From: Acidimicrobiales bacterium
Lineage (GTDB): Bacteria > Actinomycetota > Acidimicrobiia > Acidimicrobiales > JANYDT01
NCBI GenBank assembly: GCA_025358985.1
Contig: JANYHQ010000398.1
Location: 1-5,573 of the forward strand
Length of the DNA: 5,573 nt
Direction of reading: 5' to 3'
How positions within the stretch are numbered: the first letter of the stretch is position 1; every line of letters starts with the position of its first letter. Below the pieces are notes generated by a model. The model was not told the origin of the DNA, made no database searches, and worked only from the letters and a program-made list of their open reading frames with translations. Positions 1 to 5,573 of this stretch are shown piece after piece. Both the position numbers and the translations under genes were made by a program.

Positions 1-266
1 CTTCCGTCGTAAGGACCGCTCAGTCCTTCTACGGTGGTGACGGCGTGGCCGTGGGCCTGTACGGCGAGCACGGTGCAGCTCTTCACCGCATCACCATCGA
101 GCAGCACCGTGCATGCGCCGCAGTTTGAGGTGTCACAGCCGACGTGCGTGCCCGTGAGCCCTTCGTGCTCGCGGATGAAATGCACCAGCAGCGTGCGGTC
201 CTCCACGTCGTGGGCTGCACGGTCGCCGTTGATAGTGATCTCCACCCGGCTGGTGTATGCGGTCAT
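1..266 (-). CDS. [2Fe-2S] small subunit of a molybdenum hydroxylase (CoxS/XDH-type), 3' end cut off
   Basis: Only the first 88 codons are visible; the frame runs off the left edge. Translation from the ATG at 266 begins MTAYTSRVEITINGD. It carries the plant-ferredoxin-type cluster motif C44-x4-C49-G-A-C52-x11-C64, preceded by G-T-H-V-G, followed by a V-x-T-V-E-G-L-like stretch typical of this family. In the family this domain holds the distal [2Fe-2S] cluster; a second helical [2Fe-2S] domain with two CxxC motifs should follow outside the window (usual total about 155-170 residues). The subunit passes electrons from the molybdenum centre to the FAD subunit. The start is fixed by a strong Shine-Dalgarno AGGAGG six bases upstream and by an ATGA overlap with the stop of the large-subunit gene, which predicts coupled, balanced synthesis. 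The cluster motif alone cannot distinguish CO dehydrogenase from xanthine, nicotinate or aldehyde hydroxylases. Confidence 0.93.
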   Translation of the reverse strand, partial: MTAYTSRVEITINGDRAAHDVEDRTLLVHFIREHEGLTGTHVGCDTSNCGACTVLLDGDAVKSCTVLAVQAHGHAVTTVEGLSGPYDG

Positions 267-2587
267 GGCCGCCCTCCTGCAGGTTGCATTGCCGCCCAGA
301 CCCGGTCGGGGGTGAGTGGCATGTCGAGGTGTTCGGTGCCGAAGCTGCGGAGCGCATCGACGACGGCGTTGACCACTGCAGCCGGTGCGCCGACCGCCCC
401 GGACTCACCGATCCCTTTGGCCCCGAGTGGATTGTTGGGGCATATCGTGGTGACGCGGCCCGCCACGTAGTCGGGGAGGTCTGGCGCTGATGGGATGAGG
501 TAGTCGAGCAGGTTCGAGGTCAGGGGCTGCCCCGTAGCCGGATCGAAGTGGATGGACTCGTAGAGCGCCTGGGCGATCCCCTGTGCAACCCCACCGTGCA
601 CCTGTCCCTCCGCCAGCAGGGGGTTGATGACTGTGCCGCAATCGTCCACCAGCACCATCTTCTCGATGGTCACTTTCCCGGTCCTGCGGTCCACGCCGAC
701 TGCGCACGCGTACGCACCACTGGGGTAAGAAAAGTTCGGTGATTCCTGGAACAGACGCTCCTCGAGCGAGCCGGCTTGCAGTTCCGGCGGCAGCCGCAGC
801 GGTTGGAAGCTGGCCCATCCCACGTCAGCCCAACTCACGTACTTGCCCGGAGACCCCTTCACCCTGAACGCGTTGTCGGACACGTCCAGGTCCTCTTCCG
901 CCGCCTCCAGGAGATGGGCGGCGATCTTCTTGGCCTTGGCCAGGACACGGGCGCTGGCGACCTTGACTGCGGAGCCGGCGGTGGCGACACCGCGGCTTCC
1001 CATGGTGCCGATGCCCTGCAGCACTGACTCGGTGTCGCCATGCACCACGTTGATGCGGTCGAAGGGGATGCCGAGCTCATCGGAGGCGATCTGGGCGAAC
1101 GTGGTTTCGTGGCCCTGTCCGTGTGGCGACGAACCTACGTACAGGATGGCTGAGCCGTCCGGCTGCACGCGGATCTGGGTGGACTCCCATGATGCCAGAT
1201 GACCGAAGCCCTCGAGCGACCCGTTAGGCCCGAAGCCGGCGATCTCCAGCCAGCACGATAGGCCGATGCCCAGCAGCGACTGCGATGGATCAGCGTTGCG
1301 CCGCTGTTGCTCTGCGCGCAGATCTTCGTACTTCAGGAGCCTGAGGCACTCGTCGAGCGCAGCCGGGAAGTCGCCCGAGTCGTAGACCACTGCTTCGTTG
1401 TGCGTCTCGTAGGGGAACGATCCGGGCTGGATGAAGTTGCGCCGCCGCACTTCGGCCGGGTCCATTCCTGTGCGGCGGGCCACGAGGTCCACCACACGTT
1501 CTATGGTGTATGCCGCTTCCGGGCGACCTGCACCCCGGTACGCAGCCACGGGCGTGGTGTTGGTGACCACGTTGCGGAAGCTGGTGGACACGTGGGGGAT
1601 GCGGTAGCAGCCGGCGGCCATCCACGAGGTGAGTACGGCCAGCCCGACACCGGTGGGGTCGGGATACGCACCGAGGTTCTGCGTGATCACGAGCCGCAGC
1701 GCCTTGATCCGCCCGTCGTTGTCGAAGCCCACCTCCACGTCGTGTTCCTGGTCCCGACCGTGCGTCATCTGCGTCATGGCCTCCGTGCGGGTCTGCGCGA
1801 ACTTGACGGGTCGACCGGTCCACTTCGATAGCAACGGTGCGATGAACAGCTCCGGGTACCAGACGATCTTTGCGCCGAATCCACCACCCACATCCGGAGC
1901 GATGACCCGGCACCGGCTCTGCGGAATGTCGAGCCATGTTGAAAGATAATTACGGAGGTGATGCGGTGCCTGGAATGTGGCCCACAGCGTGCAGCTCTCG
2001 TTGTGCCAGTCGGCCAGGCAGGCCATGGGCTCGATGGGCACCGCAGCGCAGCGCTGGTTCACCAGGTGCAATCCGGCCCGCTCGTCTGATCTGTTCAGTT
2101 CCCGTTCGAGATCGTCGAGCATGGGCACCACCATGATGATGTTGGATCCGTGCTGGGGGAACAGCAGCGGTGCACCCGGTGCTGCAGCCTGGTCGATGGT
2201 CACCACCGGCCGGATACTCTGATACTCCACCACAACGGCGGCCACTGCATCTGCCGCGACGTACCGGTCCACTGCCACCACCACCGCAACGGGCTCGCCC
2301 ACCCAGTGCACCTTGTCAACGGCCAGGGTCGGGCGCTCCAGGTCCGGAAGTCCTCCCGGCAGATCAGGGAAGTCCACGAAGTCGGCGGCGGTCCACACAC
2401 CCAGCACACCGGGTATGGCCAGCGCAGCCCGCACATCGATGGACACGATGGTGGCGTGCGCTTCCTGGGACGTTACGAACTCGGCGAACGCGCAACGCGA
2501 CGGCGACATGTCGTCCACGAAGTTGCCGCGTCCGCTGAGCAGATCAGGGTCCTCCTTCCGGAGGACCCTGGCTCCAACGAGGCTCAT
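263..2587 (-). CDS. Molybdopterin-binding large subunit of a xanthine dehydrogenase-family hydroxylase, CoxL form II-like
   Basis: This is the complete catalytic subunit, 774 residues (family usually 750-810). Residues 1-130 form the ammonia-lyase/XDH 'hammerhead' domain, beginning with the typical G-x-R-V-x-R-K-E-D-P and G-R-G-N-F-V-D-D. The rest is the Mo-pterin domain: P-I-E-P-M at 184-188, the Moco loop DVGGGFGAK at 232-240, AYRGAGR at 349-355, HGQGHET at 489-495, GSRGVATAGSA at 530-540 and KGIGESG at 724-730. E728 matches the catalytic glutamate of the superfamily. The AYRGAGR loop marks form II CoxL-like proteins; form I CO dehydrogenases have AYxCSFR with the Cu-binding cysteine, absent here. 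Such enzymes hydroxylate a substrate using water and pass electrons to [2Fe-2S] clusters and FAD. The substrate cannot be read from the sequence. The ATG at 2587 is the only plausible start, since an in-frame stop lies nine codons upstream with no start codon between; its ribosome site is weak (GGA six bases upstream). No Tat signal is visible, so the enzyme is probably cytoplasmic. Confidence 0.95.
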   Translation of the reverse strand: MSLVGARVLRKEDPDLLSGRGNFVDDMSPSRCAFAEFVTSQEAHATIVSIDVRAALAIPGVLGVWTAADFVDFPDLPGGLPDLERPTLAVDKVHWVGEPVAVVVAVDRYVAADAVAAVVVEYQSIRPVVTIDQAAAPGAPLLFPQHGSNIIMVVPMLDDLERELNRSDERAGLHLVNQRCAAVPIEPMACLADWHNESCTLWATFQAPHHLRNYLSTWLDIPQSRCRVIAPDVGGGFGAKIVWYPELFIAPLLSKWTGRPVKFAQTRTEAMTQMTHGRDQEHDVEVGFDNDGRIKALRLVITQNLGAYPDPTGVGLAVLTSWMAAGCYRIPHVSTSFRNVVTNTTPVAAYRGAGRPEAAYTIERVVDLVARRTGMDPAEVRRRNFIQPGSFPYETHNEAVVYDSGDFPAALDECLRLLKYEDLRAEQQRRNADPSQSLLGIGLSCWLEIAGFGPNGSLEGFGHLASWESTQIRVQPDGSAILYVGSSPHGQGHETTFAQIASDELGIPFDRINVVHGDTESVLQGIGTMGSRGVATAGSAVKVASARVLAKAKKIAAHLLEAAEEDLDVSDNAFRVKGSPGKYVSWADVGWASFQPLRLPPELQAGSLEERLFQESPNFSYPSGAYACAVGVDRRTGKVTIEKMVLVDDCGTVINPLLAEGQVHGGVAQGIAQALYESIHFDPATGQPLTSNLLDYLIPSAPDLPDYVAGRVTTICPNNPLGAKGIGESGAVGAPAAVVNAVVDALRSFGTEHLDMPLTPDRVWAAMQPAGGRP
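273..278 (-). promoter_or_regulatory. Shine-Dalgarno site of the [2Fe-2S] subunit gene
   Basis: The minus strand reads AGGAGG six bases before the ATG at 266. It lies inside the last codons of the large-subunit gene and is the clearest ribosome binding site at any junction here. The [2Fe-2S] subunit can thus be initiated independently, as well as by ribosomes terminating at the overlapping ATGA. Confidence 0.75.
2545..2570 (-). repeat. Perfect 11-bp hairpin with GGAA tetraloop in the 5' end of the large-subunit coding region
   Basis: On the minus strand CAGGGTCCTCC (2570-2560) is followed by GGAA (2559-2556) and the exact reverse complement GGAGGACCCTG (2555-2545). The stem is 11 bp without mismatch, and the loop fits the GNRA class. 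It covers nt 18-43 of the gene, starting 15 nt after the ATG. The loop and 3' arm contain AAGGAGG, a perfect anti-SD match, which would be paired in the hairpin. The encoded residues (R-V-L-R-K-E-D-P) belong to a conserved family motif, so part of the symmetry may be coincidence, but AGG for Arg and CCT for Pro are less favoured codons in such GC-rich genes and both are needed for the palindrome. A regulatory role is inferred, not shown. Confidence 0.6.
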
Positions 2588-2658
2588 GGCTGATCCGATC
2601 CGGATGTGCGATCAATGTGGCTGCGTGTCATGTTGCTGTTCATGTGACTCACGTTCAT
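2584..2658 (-). other. 24-codon mini-ORF bridging the permease and large-subunit genes by two ATGA overlaps
   Basis: The ATG at 2658-2656 overlaps the permease stop (ATGA), and the frame's TGA at 2586-2584 overlaps the ATG of the large subunit (ATGA). The 24-residue product is hydrophilic, rich in Ser, His, Asn, Asp, Thr and Met (three Met: residues 1, 6, 10) and resembles no family I know. It fills the 67-base gap between the two genes exactly. It may be a translation-coupling relay that lets terminating ribosomes reach the weakly marked large-subunit start, a leader peptide, or a chance open frame. Nothing shows that the peptide is made. Confidence 0.3.
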
Positions 2659-3959
2659 GGCTTGGTGTGGTGCCCTTCGCTGTCCTCGGGGTCGAACCAC
2701 CACTGCTCTGCGTTCGCTTTGGACTGATCTCCCCGCGCTGTCCCCCAACCCATGATCTTGGCCAGGAGGTTGTCGGGTCCCGCTTCCTCGCGACGCCACC
2801 AGCGGCGTTCGCCTCCGTGCACTCTGCGTCGGAACGAGGAGAAACCGACAGCCACAATGAGAGCCACACCGAAGAACAGGCTCTCCACCCACGTGTCGGC
2901 CACACCAGCGAGCTGCAGCCCTTTCACCCCGCTCTGCAGAACGATGACCGCCAGCACGGTGCCCCACACGTTGAAACGCCGCTTGAACTGTGTGGCACCC
3001 AGAAAGGCTGCGGCAAAGGCGGGGAGCAGATACGGCGCACCGGACTGCGACTGGGTCGAACCGTACTGGGCAGCCAGCAGGATGCCTCCGATGGCGGACA
3101 GGAACGCCGAACACATAAGTGCGCCCCAGGTGTAGCGGTCCACCTGGACGCCGGCCAGCCGGGCAGCCTCCCGGCCCCCACCCACTGCGAAGAGGTAGCG
3201 GCCCATGGCGGTGTGCTCCATCACGAACCACAGCAGCACCGCCACGACGAACGCGTAGAGGACAGTCTTGGCCACGCCACCGCCGAGCTGCGTGGCGATG
3301 GCCTTGTAGCCAGGAGGGAAGCCGAGGATGGACTGGTTCTTGGAGAGCCAGATGCCGAACGCCGTGAGAATGGAGCTCATGCCAAGTGTGGCGATGAACG
3401 AGTCGATCTTCACCTTCACCACGAGGAACCCGTTGACCACGCCGATGGCCAGGCCCACCAGGAGCGCAAGGGCGATGCCCACGGGAATGGAGTAGCCCCG
3501 CTTCACGATGGCCCAGCTGACGGTGACTGCAGATGCGGAGATGGTGGCGCCTATCGCCAGGTCGAACACCCCTGCTGACAGCGGGACCAGCAGCCCGAGG
3601 GCCACGATCATCAGGATGGCCTGCTGGTTCAACACCGACCGGTGGGTGAGCCACGTGGTCCAGGTGTCCGGCTTCCACGCGGAGAAGACCATCCATATGA
3701 GTGCATACAGGTACACCACGCCGATGTTGCGCGGATGGAGCTTCTTGAGCTTGAACGGGGAGCGCCGTGTGTCGAAGCGACTGTCCGCCCGCTCGAGCTG
3801 ATCGACGGCCCGGATGCGTACCTGCGGGCGGCGGGTGAGCCAGTGCTTGCGCAGCACCGGCTTGGCGGTGACGAGGCCGGTCCGCTCATCGACGATGGCC
3901 AGAGGTGGGCGTTTGGGGGAGACCCGCCGGGTGGGGCGCCAGTTTCGTTTCGTGGTCAT
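2655..3959 (-). CDS. Sugar/ribose-type ABC transporter permease (RbsC-like, BPD_transp_2 family)
   Basis: This is a 434-residue inner-membrane permease that would form the channel for the neighbouring ATPase; RbsC-type permeases are usually about 320-350 residues. About ten hydrophobic segments are seen between residues 79 and 375 (roughly 79-95, 112-130, 136-153, 157-180, 187-205, 232-248, 276-297, 309-322, 331-347, 358-375). Family marks include IDSFIATLGMSSIL at 185-198, GRYLFAVGGGREAARLAG at 253-270 (the ATPase-contacting loop) and LLPAFAAAFLGATQF at 311-325. Two extensions stand out: a basic N-terminal tail of about 75 residues and a charged C-terminal tail of about 60 residues. The ATG at 3959 lies 16 bases after the ATPase stop, with only a weak purine-rich site before it. 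The substrate is not predictable: members carry pentoses, hexoses, autoinducer-2, and other polar compounds. The gene's place before a molybdenum hydroxylase suggests it imports that enzyme's substrate or precursor. Confidence 0.93.
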   Translation of the reverse strand: MTTKRNWRPTRRVSPKRPPLAIVDERTGLVTAKPVLRKHWLTRRPQVRIRAVDQLERADSRFDTRRSPFKLKKLHPRNIGVVYLYALIWMVFSAWKPDTWTTWLTHRSVLNQQAILMIVALGLLVPLSAGVFDLAIGATISASAVTVSWAIVKRGYSIPVGIALALLVGLAIGVVNGFLVVKVKIDSFIATLGMSSILTAFGIWLSKNQSILGFPPGYKAIATQLGGGVAKTVLYAFVVAVLLWFVMEHTAMGRYLFAVGGGREAARLAGVQVDRYTWGALMCSAFLSAIGGILLAAQYGSTQSQSGAPYLLPAFAAAFLGATQFKRRFNVWGTVLAVIVLQSGVKGLQLAGVADTWVESLFFGVALIVAVGFSSFRRRVHGGERRWWRREEAGPDNLLAKIMGWGTARGDQSKANAEQWWFDPEDSEGHHTKP

Positions 3960-3979
3960 GGCTCGGTTCTCGTGCTCAT
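3956..3979 (-). other. 7-codon mini-ORF bridging the ATPase and permease genes by two ATGA overlaps
   Basis: The ATG at 3979-3977 overlaps the ATPase stop codon (ATGA). The frame encodes MSTRTEP, and its TGA at 3958-3956 overlaps the permease ATG (ATGA). This is the same layout as at the permease-large-subunit junction. A GGAG lies about 12 bases before its ATG. It may only be a short reinitiation relay or chance; no peptide function is implied. Confidence 0.25.
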
Positions 3980-5573
3980 CTCGTGTCCGCGCTCCGGCGG
4001 CCGCCGGCGGTCCGTCTGGCCCAGCTCAACAACCGCCCCCCGATGCCCGGCACAAGGGTCTCCGTTGGTGCCACATCCTCGGGTTCGGGTGTCGGCGCCG
4101 TCGGTTGCGCAAGGGTCGGAGCGTCTTGGCGGATGACCTTGACTGCCGGAGCCCGGCGTTTGACGCGGGTGCCCTTGCGGTTGGAGGTGGCACCCAGCAT
4201 CTCGGCGATGACCCGCTCCTCTGTGAGCTCGGCTCCGTGCAGCTCGGCGGCCACGGTTCCGCCTCGGAGCACCAGGACACGATCGCACATGTGCACGAGC
4301 TCCTCGGCATCTGACGACGTGAGCATGACCGCCATGCCGGCGCCGGCGGCATCGGCCACATGACGGTAGATGGAGCTCTTGGCGCCCACGTCCACGCCCT
4401 GCGTTGGTTCGTCGAGAAGCAGCACCTTGGGTTCGATCCTGAACCAACGGGCAAGCACAGCCTTCTGCTGATTGCCACCAGAAAACTTTTCCATGCGGCG
4501 GCCCAGCGCGGGCGGTTGTACTTCGAGCTTGTCGATCCAATGCGCCACCTCGCGGCGGACGGCCCGGTGCGAGAGCCGGCCTCGTGACTGGAGTGGGCCG
4601 TAACGGGGGAGCGGAACGTGTTCCACGAGGCGCTCTTCCAAAATGAGGCCCACGTTCTTCCGGTCCGCCGGCACCAGGGCGATGCCGGCCTGTATGGCTT
4701 CGCGCGGCGACGTGTAGACCTTTCGCTTCTCGACGAGGACCTTGCCTGCGAACCGGGGGGTCATGCCGTACAGGCAACCGGCGATCTCGTCACGGCCGGA
4801 TCCGACGAGACCGGCGATGCCGAGCACCTCTCCCCGTGCCACCTTCAGGCTCACGCCGCGCAGGGTGATCCCGAAAAGACCCTGGGCCTCCAGGACGGTG
4901 CGACCGGGTACGTGGGGGAGCTGCGAGTAGAGCTGGCCCACCTCCCGGCCCACGATCAGCTCGATGAGCTTGCCCTGGTCCAGTTCGGCGACGGGGACGC
5001 CCGAAGCGACCACATGGCCGTCGCGCAGCACGGTGACGCGGTCGGCCAACCCGAGGACCTCTTCGAGGATGTGACTGACGAACAGCACACCGTTGCCTGC
5101 TGCGGTAACCCGTCGGACCTCGCGGAATAGTGCGTCCACTTCTGCGCGGTTCAACGAGGCGGTTGGCTCGTCCAGCACAAGGAGACCACGTTCGTCGTCG
5201 CTCCAGTCCTGCAGTGCCCGCACGATGGCGATGGCGGCGCGTTCGGCGGCACTGAGTGCGGCCACCGGCATGCGGACGTCGGGCGCCAGGCCGAAACGAA
5301 GCAGAGCGGCCTGGCAGCGAGCGGTCTCCTGTTGCCACAGGATCCGGCCGGCCACGCCCGTGTCATATCCCCGGCCGAGGCCGAGGTTCTCCACGGCTGA
5401 CAGGGTGGGCACCAGACCGAGGTCCTGATGTACCACGCGGATGCGGCGGCGCACATCGTGGGGAGGGGACCACATGTCCACCGGCAAACCATCGAAGGCC
5501 ACACGCGAGCCATGGTCGGCCTTGACGTGTCCAGCCAGGAGCTTGATCAGCGTGGACTTGCCCGATCCGTTCT
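3976..5573 (-). CDS. Sugar/ribose-type ABC transporter ATP-binding protein with two nucleotide-binding domains (RbsA-like), 5' end cut off
   Basis: The frame is open to the right edge; 531 full codons are visible, and roughly the first 35-40 residues are missing. The visible protein starts inside the first Walker A (NGSGKST, residues 1-7). NBD1 continues with the Q-loop (Q49), signature LSAAE at 106-110, Walker B LLVLDEP at 130-136 and switch His in FVSH (H167). NBD2 has the usual family-modified Walker A (GLVGSGRDE, Lys replaced by Arg, 254-262), a canonical signature FSGGNQQK at 363-370, Walker B VLLLDEP at 383-389 and TSS at 418-420 in place of the switch His. Such asymmetry is normal for RbsA/MglA-type proteins that energise one permease dimer. 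After about residue 460 an extra tail of about 70 residues follows, with a basic segment and a Pro/Thr-rich, probably disordered stretch. Internal GTG or ATG codons near 5502 are not real starts, as they lie after Walker A. Confidence 0.95.
   Translation of the reverse strand, partial: NGSGKSTLIKLLAGHVKADHGSRVAFDGLPVDMWSPPHDVRRRIRVVHQDLGLVPTLSAVENLGLGRGYDTGVAGRILWQQETARCQAALLRFGLAPDVRMPVAALSAAERAAIAIVRALQDWSDDERGLLVLDEPTASLNRAEVDALFREVRRVTAAGNGVLFVSHILEEVLGLADRVTVLRDGHVVASGVPVAELDQGKLIELIVGREVGQLYSQLPHVPGRTVLEAQGLFGITLRGVSLKVARGEVLGIAGLVGSGRDEIAGCLYGMTPRFAGKVLVEKRKVYTSPREAIQAGIALVPADRKNVGLILEERLVEHVPLPRYGPLQSRGRLSHRAVRREVAHWIDKLEVQPPALGRRMEKFSGGNQQKAVLARWFRIEPKVLLLDEPTQGVDVGAKSSIYRHVADAAGAGMAVMLTSSDAEELVHMCDRVLVLRGGTVAAELHGAELTEERVIAEMLGATSNRKGTRVKRRAPAVKVIRQDAPTLAQPTAPTPEPEDVAPTETLVPGIGGRLLSWARRTAGGRRSADTR

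Noticed and set aside
11..28. AAGGAC/GTCCTT 6-bp inverted repeat with a 6-base gap
   Set aside because: It is short, lies within the small-subunit coding region and has no T-run; repeats of this size are expected by chance.
263..2587. Assignment as form I CO dehydrogenase large subunit (true CoxL)
   Set aside because: The Cu-binding AYxCSFR loop is absent and replaced by AYRGAGR.
2588..2654. Promoter or terminator between permease and large subunit
   Set aside because: No convincing -35/-10 pair, GC-stem plus T-run or operator symmetry was found in the gap; the double overlap argues for read-through in one operon.
2313..3578. Long plus-strand open frame (421 codons) opposite the permease and start of the large subunit
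   Set aside because: It lies antisense to two clear family members, has no recognisable domain, is rich in His/Arg/Gly/Ala of shadow-frame type, and long antisense frames are expected at this GC content.
2584..3696. 370-codon minus-strand frame overlapping the permease
   Set aside because: Most of it is a shifted reading of the permease gene with typical shadow composition. Only its final 24 codons, outside the permease, are kept as the possible mini-ORF.
3956..4777. 273-codon minus-strand frame inside the ATPase gene
   Set aside because: Out-of-frame reading of the ATPase, Arg/Gly/Pro-rich, no domain. Only its last seven codons form the junction mini-ORF.
2655..5573. Nucleoside-type importer (NupOPQ/BmpA style)
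   Set aside because: Those systems normally have two different permeases; here one RbsC-like permease is followed directly by the hydroxylase gene. The binding protein that would help decide is outside the window.

Overview
The window holds part of one minus-strand operon, read from the right edge to the left. In transcription order: (1) the ATP-binding subunit of a sugar/ribose-type ABC importer, with its 5' end cut off inside the first Walker A motif; (2) its single membrane permease; (3) the complete molybdopterin-binding large subunit of a molybdenum hydroxylase of the xanthine dehydrogenase / aerobic CO dehydrogenase superfamily; (4) the first 88 codons of the matching [2Fe-2S] small subunit, cut off by the left edge. 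No RNA gene, mobile element, CRISPR array or plus-strand gene is supported. No gene-free stretch exceeds 70 bases.

The organism is high-GC, with most third codon positions G or C. Together with the style of the tandem ATPase this suggests an actinobacterium, but that is an inference from composition and protein style only.

The large subunit carries AYRGAGR at residues 349-355, the active-site loop used in the literature to define 'form II' CoxL-like proteins. It lacks the AYxCSFR loop of proven form I CO dehydrogenases. The true substrate is therefore open: CO, or more likely a heterocycle, purine-like compound or aldehyde. The physical link to an RbsAC-like importer suggests that the importer brings in the substrate, or a precursor, that the hydroxylase then oxidises. 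The periplasmic/lipid-anchored binding protein and the FAD subunit (coxM-like) are not in the window and would be expected beyond the right and left edges.

The most unusual features are at the gene junctions. The ATPase-permease and permease-large-subunit junctions are each bridged by a tiny open frame (7 and 24 codons). Each mini-ORF starts in an ATGA overlap with the upstream stop codon and ends in an ATGA overlap with the downstream start codon. The large and small hydroxylase subunits also overlap by ATGA. In addition, codons 6-15 of the large subunit form a perfect 11-bp inverted repeat closed in the mRNA by a GGAA (GNRA-type) tetraloop, 15 nt after the start codon. Together these suggest that translation along the operon may be coupled and tuned by RNA structure.
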